A DNA stretch of 7,983 bases, from NCBI GenBank assembly GCA_009377735.1, contig WHTL01000177.1:1-7983 (forward strand), read 5' to 3'. The notes under the pieces are model-generated. The model had not been told where the DNA came from. It saw nothing but the letters and a program-made list of their open reading frames with translations, and did no database searches. This DNA comes from Acidimicrobiia bacterium. Its GTDB lineage: Bacteria > Actinomycetota > Acidimicrobiia > Spongiisociales > ZC4RG35. Position numbers and translations under genes: made by a program. Below, piece after piece: positions 6,458-7,983 of this stretch (position 1 is the first letter of the stretch; the number at the start of each line of letters is the position of its first letter).

Positions 6458-7122
6458 TGGTCGTCGGTGAATTCCTCTTCCGATGACGCGAATTGGACTG
6501 CGTCAATGTCGGAAATTCCGGTCACGGCGTCCGCCAGATCGGCCTCCCGACCTATGAGGACCAGATCGACGCCAACCAGGTCACCCAACTCGACCATCTT
6601 CAAATCGCGGATCCCGACGTCGAAGCCTTGGAGGTGTTGCTGTACTGCGACGACCTGGGTGGCATCGAGAACCACAACGTAGAGATCCCGCACTGCATTG
6701 CGTCTGCGGGCCAACAGACGATCGCCTAAAGCGTTGAGCGCGAACAGTGTGATGAGTGACAGCATCACCAGGGCGACCGCCACTCGCCAACGACCTACCC
6801 CGACACTCAGACCCACTGCGGCCGAAGCCCACAGGGCGGCAGCAGTGGTGAGACCGCGTGGTCGCCCTCCCATGGCGAAGATGGCGCCGGCGCCGAGAAA
6901 GCCGATACCGGACACGATGTTGGAGGCGACACGGCTCGGGTCGTAGCCCCGCACCTCAGCGAATCCGTGTATGGAGACGTCGGCGAAGACCGCGGCAGCC
7001 GCCGACACGAGAATGTTGGTGCGTAGTCCCGCCGAATGACCTTTCAACTCCCGGTCGAAACCGATCACCCCACCTAACAATGCGGCCAGCGCCACCCTGG
7101 CGAAGACATCCCATACGTCCAT
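6454..7122 (-). CDS. MgtC/SapB-family membrane protein
   Basis: Integral membrane protein of 222 residues. The MgtC/SapB core is clear: ALLGGVIGFDRELKGHSAGL (14-33) with the family's Gly-Phe-Asp-Arg-Glu pattern, RTNILVS, then DPSRVASNIVSGIGFLGAGA (61-80) and GRPRGLTTAAALWASAAVGL (86-105). There are about five hydrophobic segments (near 5-21, 32-51, 66-85, 89-108, 112-131), then a soluble C-terminal domain (about 145-222) resembling the ACT-like tail of longer MgtC proteins. MgtC in pathogens is linked to low-magnesium growth and F1Fo ATP synthase modulation; many environmental members have no known role, so no function is claimed. The start at 7122 has AGGAGG (7132-7137) 9 bases upstream. It lies 43 bases after the deacylase gene and is probably co-transcribed with it. 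Confidence 0.87.
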   Translation of the reverse strand: MDVWDVFARVALAALLGGVIGFDRELKGHSAGLRTNILVSAAAAVFADVSIHGFAEVRGYDPSRVASNIVSGIGFLGAGAIFAMGGRPRGLTTAAALWASAAVGLSVGVGRWRVAVALVMLSLITLFALNALGDRLLARRRNAVRDLYVVVLDATQVVAVQQHLQGFDVGIRDLKMVELGDLVGVDLVLIGREADLADAVTGISDIDAVQFASSEEEFTDDH

Positions 7123-7124
7123 TT

Positions 7125-7143
7125 GGATCAGCCTCCTCGATCC
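7125..7143 (-). promoter_or_regulatory. Ribosome binding site of the mgtC-like gene inside a possible hairpin loop
   Basis: GGATC (7125-7129) and GATCC (7139-7143) can pair around a 9-base loop that contains the whole AGGAGG (7132-7137, minus strand), 9 bases before the ATG at 7122. A loop would display the site rather than hide it. The ribosome binding site is secure; the hairpin is only a possibility. Confidence 0.35.
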
Positions 7144-7165
7144 GACGAACCATGTTCGGCGTCCT

Positions 7166-7983
7166 TTACCCGTTCCACGCTCCGATCAACCTCTCCATCA
7201 TGGAGTGGCAGGAGTCGAGTTGGGCGATCTCGATGAACTCGTCGGGTTTGTGCGCCTGCTGGATGTTCCCCGGCCCACACACGACAGTGGACACCCCCTC
7301 CTTCTGAAACAGACCTGCCTCGGTACAGAACGATACCGCCTCCACCGAATCGGCCCCGGTCGCTTCTTTCACCAAAGAGACCGCCGCACCGGCGGGCTCG
7401 GGAAGGAGACCGTCGACCTCGCCCAGGGAGACCGTCTCGACCGATGCGTTGGAAAACACCTCCCTCATATCGGGGAGCAGTTTCTCCTCGACGAACCTGG
7501 TGGCGCTGTCGAGGACATAGACCCGATCCTCGGCTCGCACGGGCCGCATCTCCCATTCCATCACCACCGAGCCGGGTGTGATGTTGCGGGCGACGCCACC
7601 TCTGATGGTTCCCATGTTGATGGTCGTGCCCACCGGGTCGAAGAGAGAGTCCTGGGGCGCCCTGGCCTCGAGGTCTGAGGCAAGTTCGTCTAGCAAACCG
7701 GCAAAGCGACCTGCTGCCGAAATAGCGCCCGCTCCTCTGGTGCCCAGTGAGCCGTGCTGTTCTCCCGCCGTGAAGGTAGTGGTGTACTCGTAGCATCCCT
7801 TGTGGGCGACGGCGACTCCCATTTCCGTTGGCTCACCAACGACGGCGACCGCGGGACGGAAACCCTGTTCCTTCATGTCGGTGAGTAGAACCGGGGCTCC
7901 GAGGCACCCCACCTCTTCGTCGTAGGTGAATGCCAGATGGAGGGGCTTTTGAAGATTGTCGGGGGATATGTTTTCAACCATCG
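7166..7983 (-). CDS. ArgE-type M20 family metallo-deacylase, probable acetylornithine deacetylase (5' part beyond the window)
   Basis: Cytoplasmic two-metal amidohydrolase of the M20/ArgE group, which typically removes the acetyl group from N-acetyl-L-ornithine in arginine synthesis. About 272 residues are visible; the N-terminal third with the first metal His and the bridging Asp is off the window, and the ATG at 7981 is probably internal. Counting from that Met, DEEVGCLGA (21-29) carries the catalytic Glu22 and metal ligand Glu23, VGEPTEM (48-54) carries metal ligand Glu50, and the lid-domain His is His76 in EQHGS. Near the end, FCTEAGLFQKEG and CGPGNIQQAHKPDEF supply the last metal ligand, His244. 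The GPG.I.QAHKPDE motif is strongly ArgE-like. The lid reads HGS and RGAGAIS where ArgE usually has HSS and GVNAI, so another N-acyl amino acid substrate is possible. No arginine gene is adjacent in the window. Confidence 0.78.
   Translation of the reverse strand, partial: MVENISPDNLQKPLHLAFTYDEEVGCLGAPVLLTDMKEQGFRPAVAVVGEPTEMGVAVAHKGCYEYTTTFTAGEQHGSLGTRGAGAISAAGRFAGLLDELASDLEARAPQDSLFDPVGTTINMGTIRGGVARNITPGSVVMEWEMRPVRAEDRVYVLDSATRFVEEKLLPDMREVFSNASVETVSLGEVDGLLPEPAGAAVSLVKEATGADSVEAVSFCTEAGLFQKEGVSTVVCGPGNIQQAHKPDEFIEIAQLDSCHSMMERLIGAWNG

Noticed and set aside
1..7983. Defence system, mobile element, CRISPR array, tRNA or biosynthetic cluster
   Set aside because: No repeat array, integrase, transposase, nuclease, toxin-antitoxin pair or RNA gene pattern was seen on either strand; all long coding regions are explained by transport, peptidase, MgtC and deacylase families.

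Overview
This is a high-GC (roughly 60%) bacterial window with tightly packed genes, ATGA stop-start overlaps and GGAGG-type ribosome binding sites. The protein styles suggest Actinomycetota (perhaps Acidimicrobiia), with Chloroflexota as an alternative: a LivG with an LSYAN signature, a LivM with a long hydrophobic N-terminal extension, and a large secreted M14 carboxypeptidase. This placement is inferred from protein style alone and is weak. No tRNA, rRNA, CRISPR array, transposase, integrase or phage gene was seen.

Plus strand, 1-3869: four genes of a branched-chain/hydrophobic amino acid ABC transporter in the order livH (3' part only), livM, livG, livF. livH/livM and livG/livF overlap by 4 bases each, and livM and livG are 6 bases apart, so this is one operon. 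The substrate-binding protein (LivJ/LivK type) and the start of livH lie outside the window, probably upstream.

Minus strand, 3912-7983, read from right to left: the C-terminal two thirds of an ArgE-type M20 metallo-deacylase, a MgtC/SapB-family membrane protein, and a large secreted M14 zinc carboxypeptidase. The carboxypeptidase gene is split by a single-base frameshift at a G4 run (4732-4735 on the plus strand). All zinc ligands and the catalytic glutamate are present across the two frames, so this was one gene of about 808 codons. It converges on livF with only 42 bases between the stop codons.

A plausible theme is amino acid and peptide use: a secreted carboxypeptidase releasing amino acids, a LivHMGF importer taking them up, and a cytoplasmic deacylase. 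That link is inference from adjacency and opposite strands, not shown by the sequence. The region looks like ordinary chromosomal metabolism. I did not find a convincing new system. The most useful observations are the frameshifted peptidase, a diverged 27-base repeat placed 3' of two minus-strand genes, the LivM extension and the domain inserted within the M14 catalytic domain.
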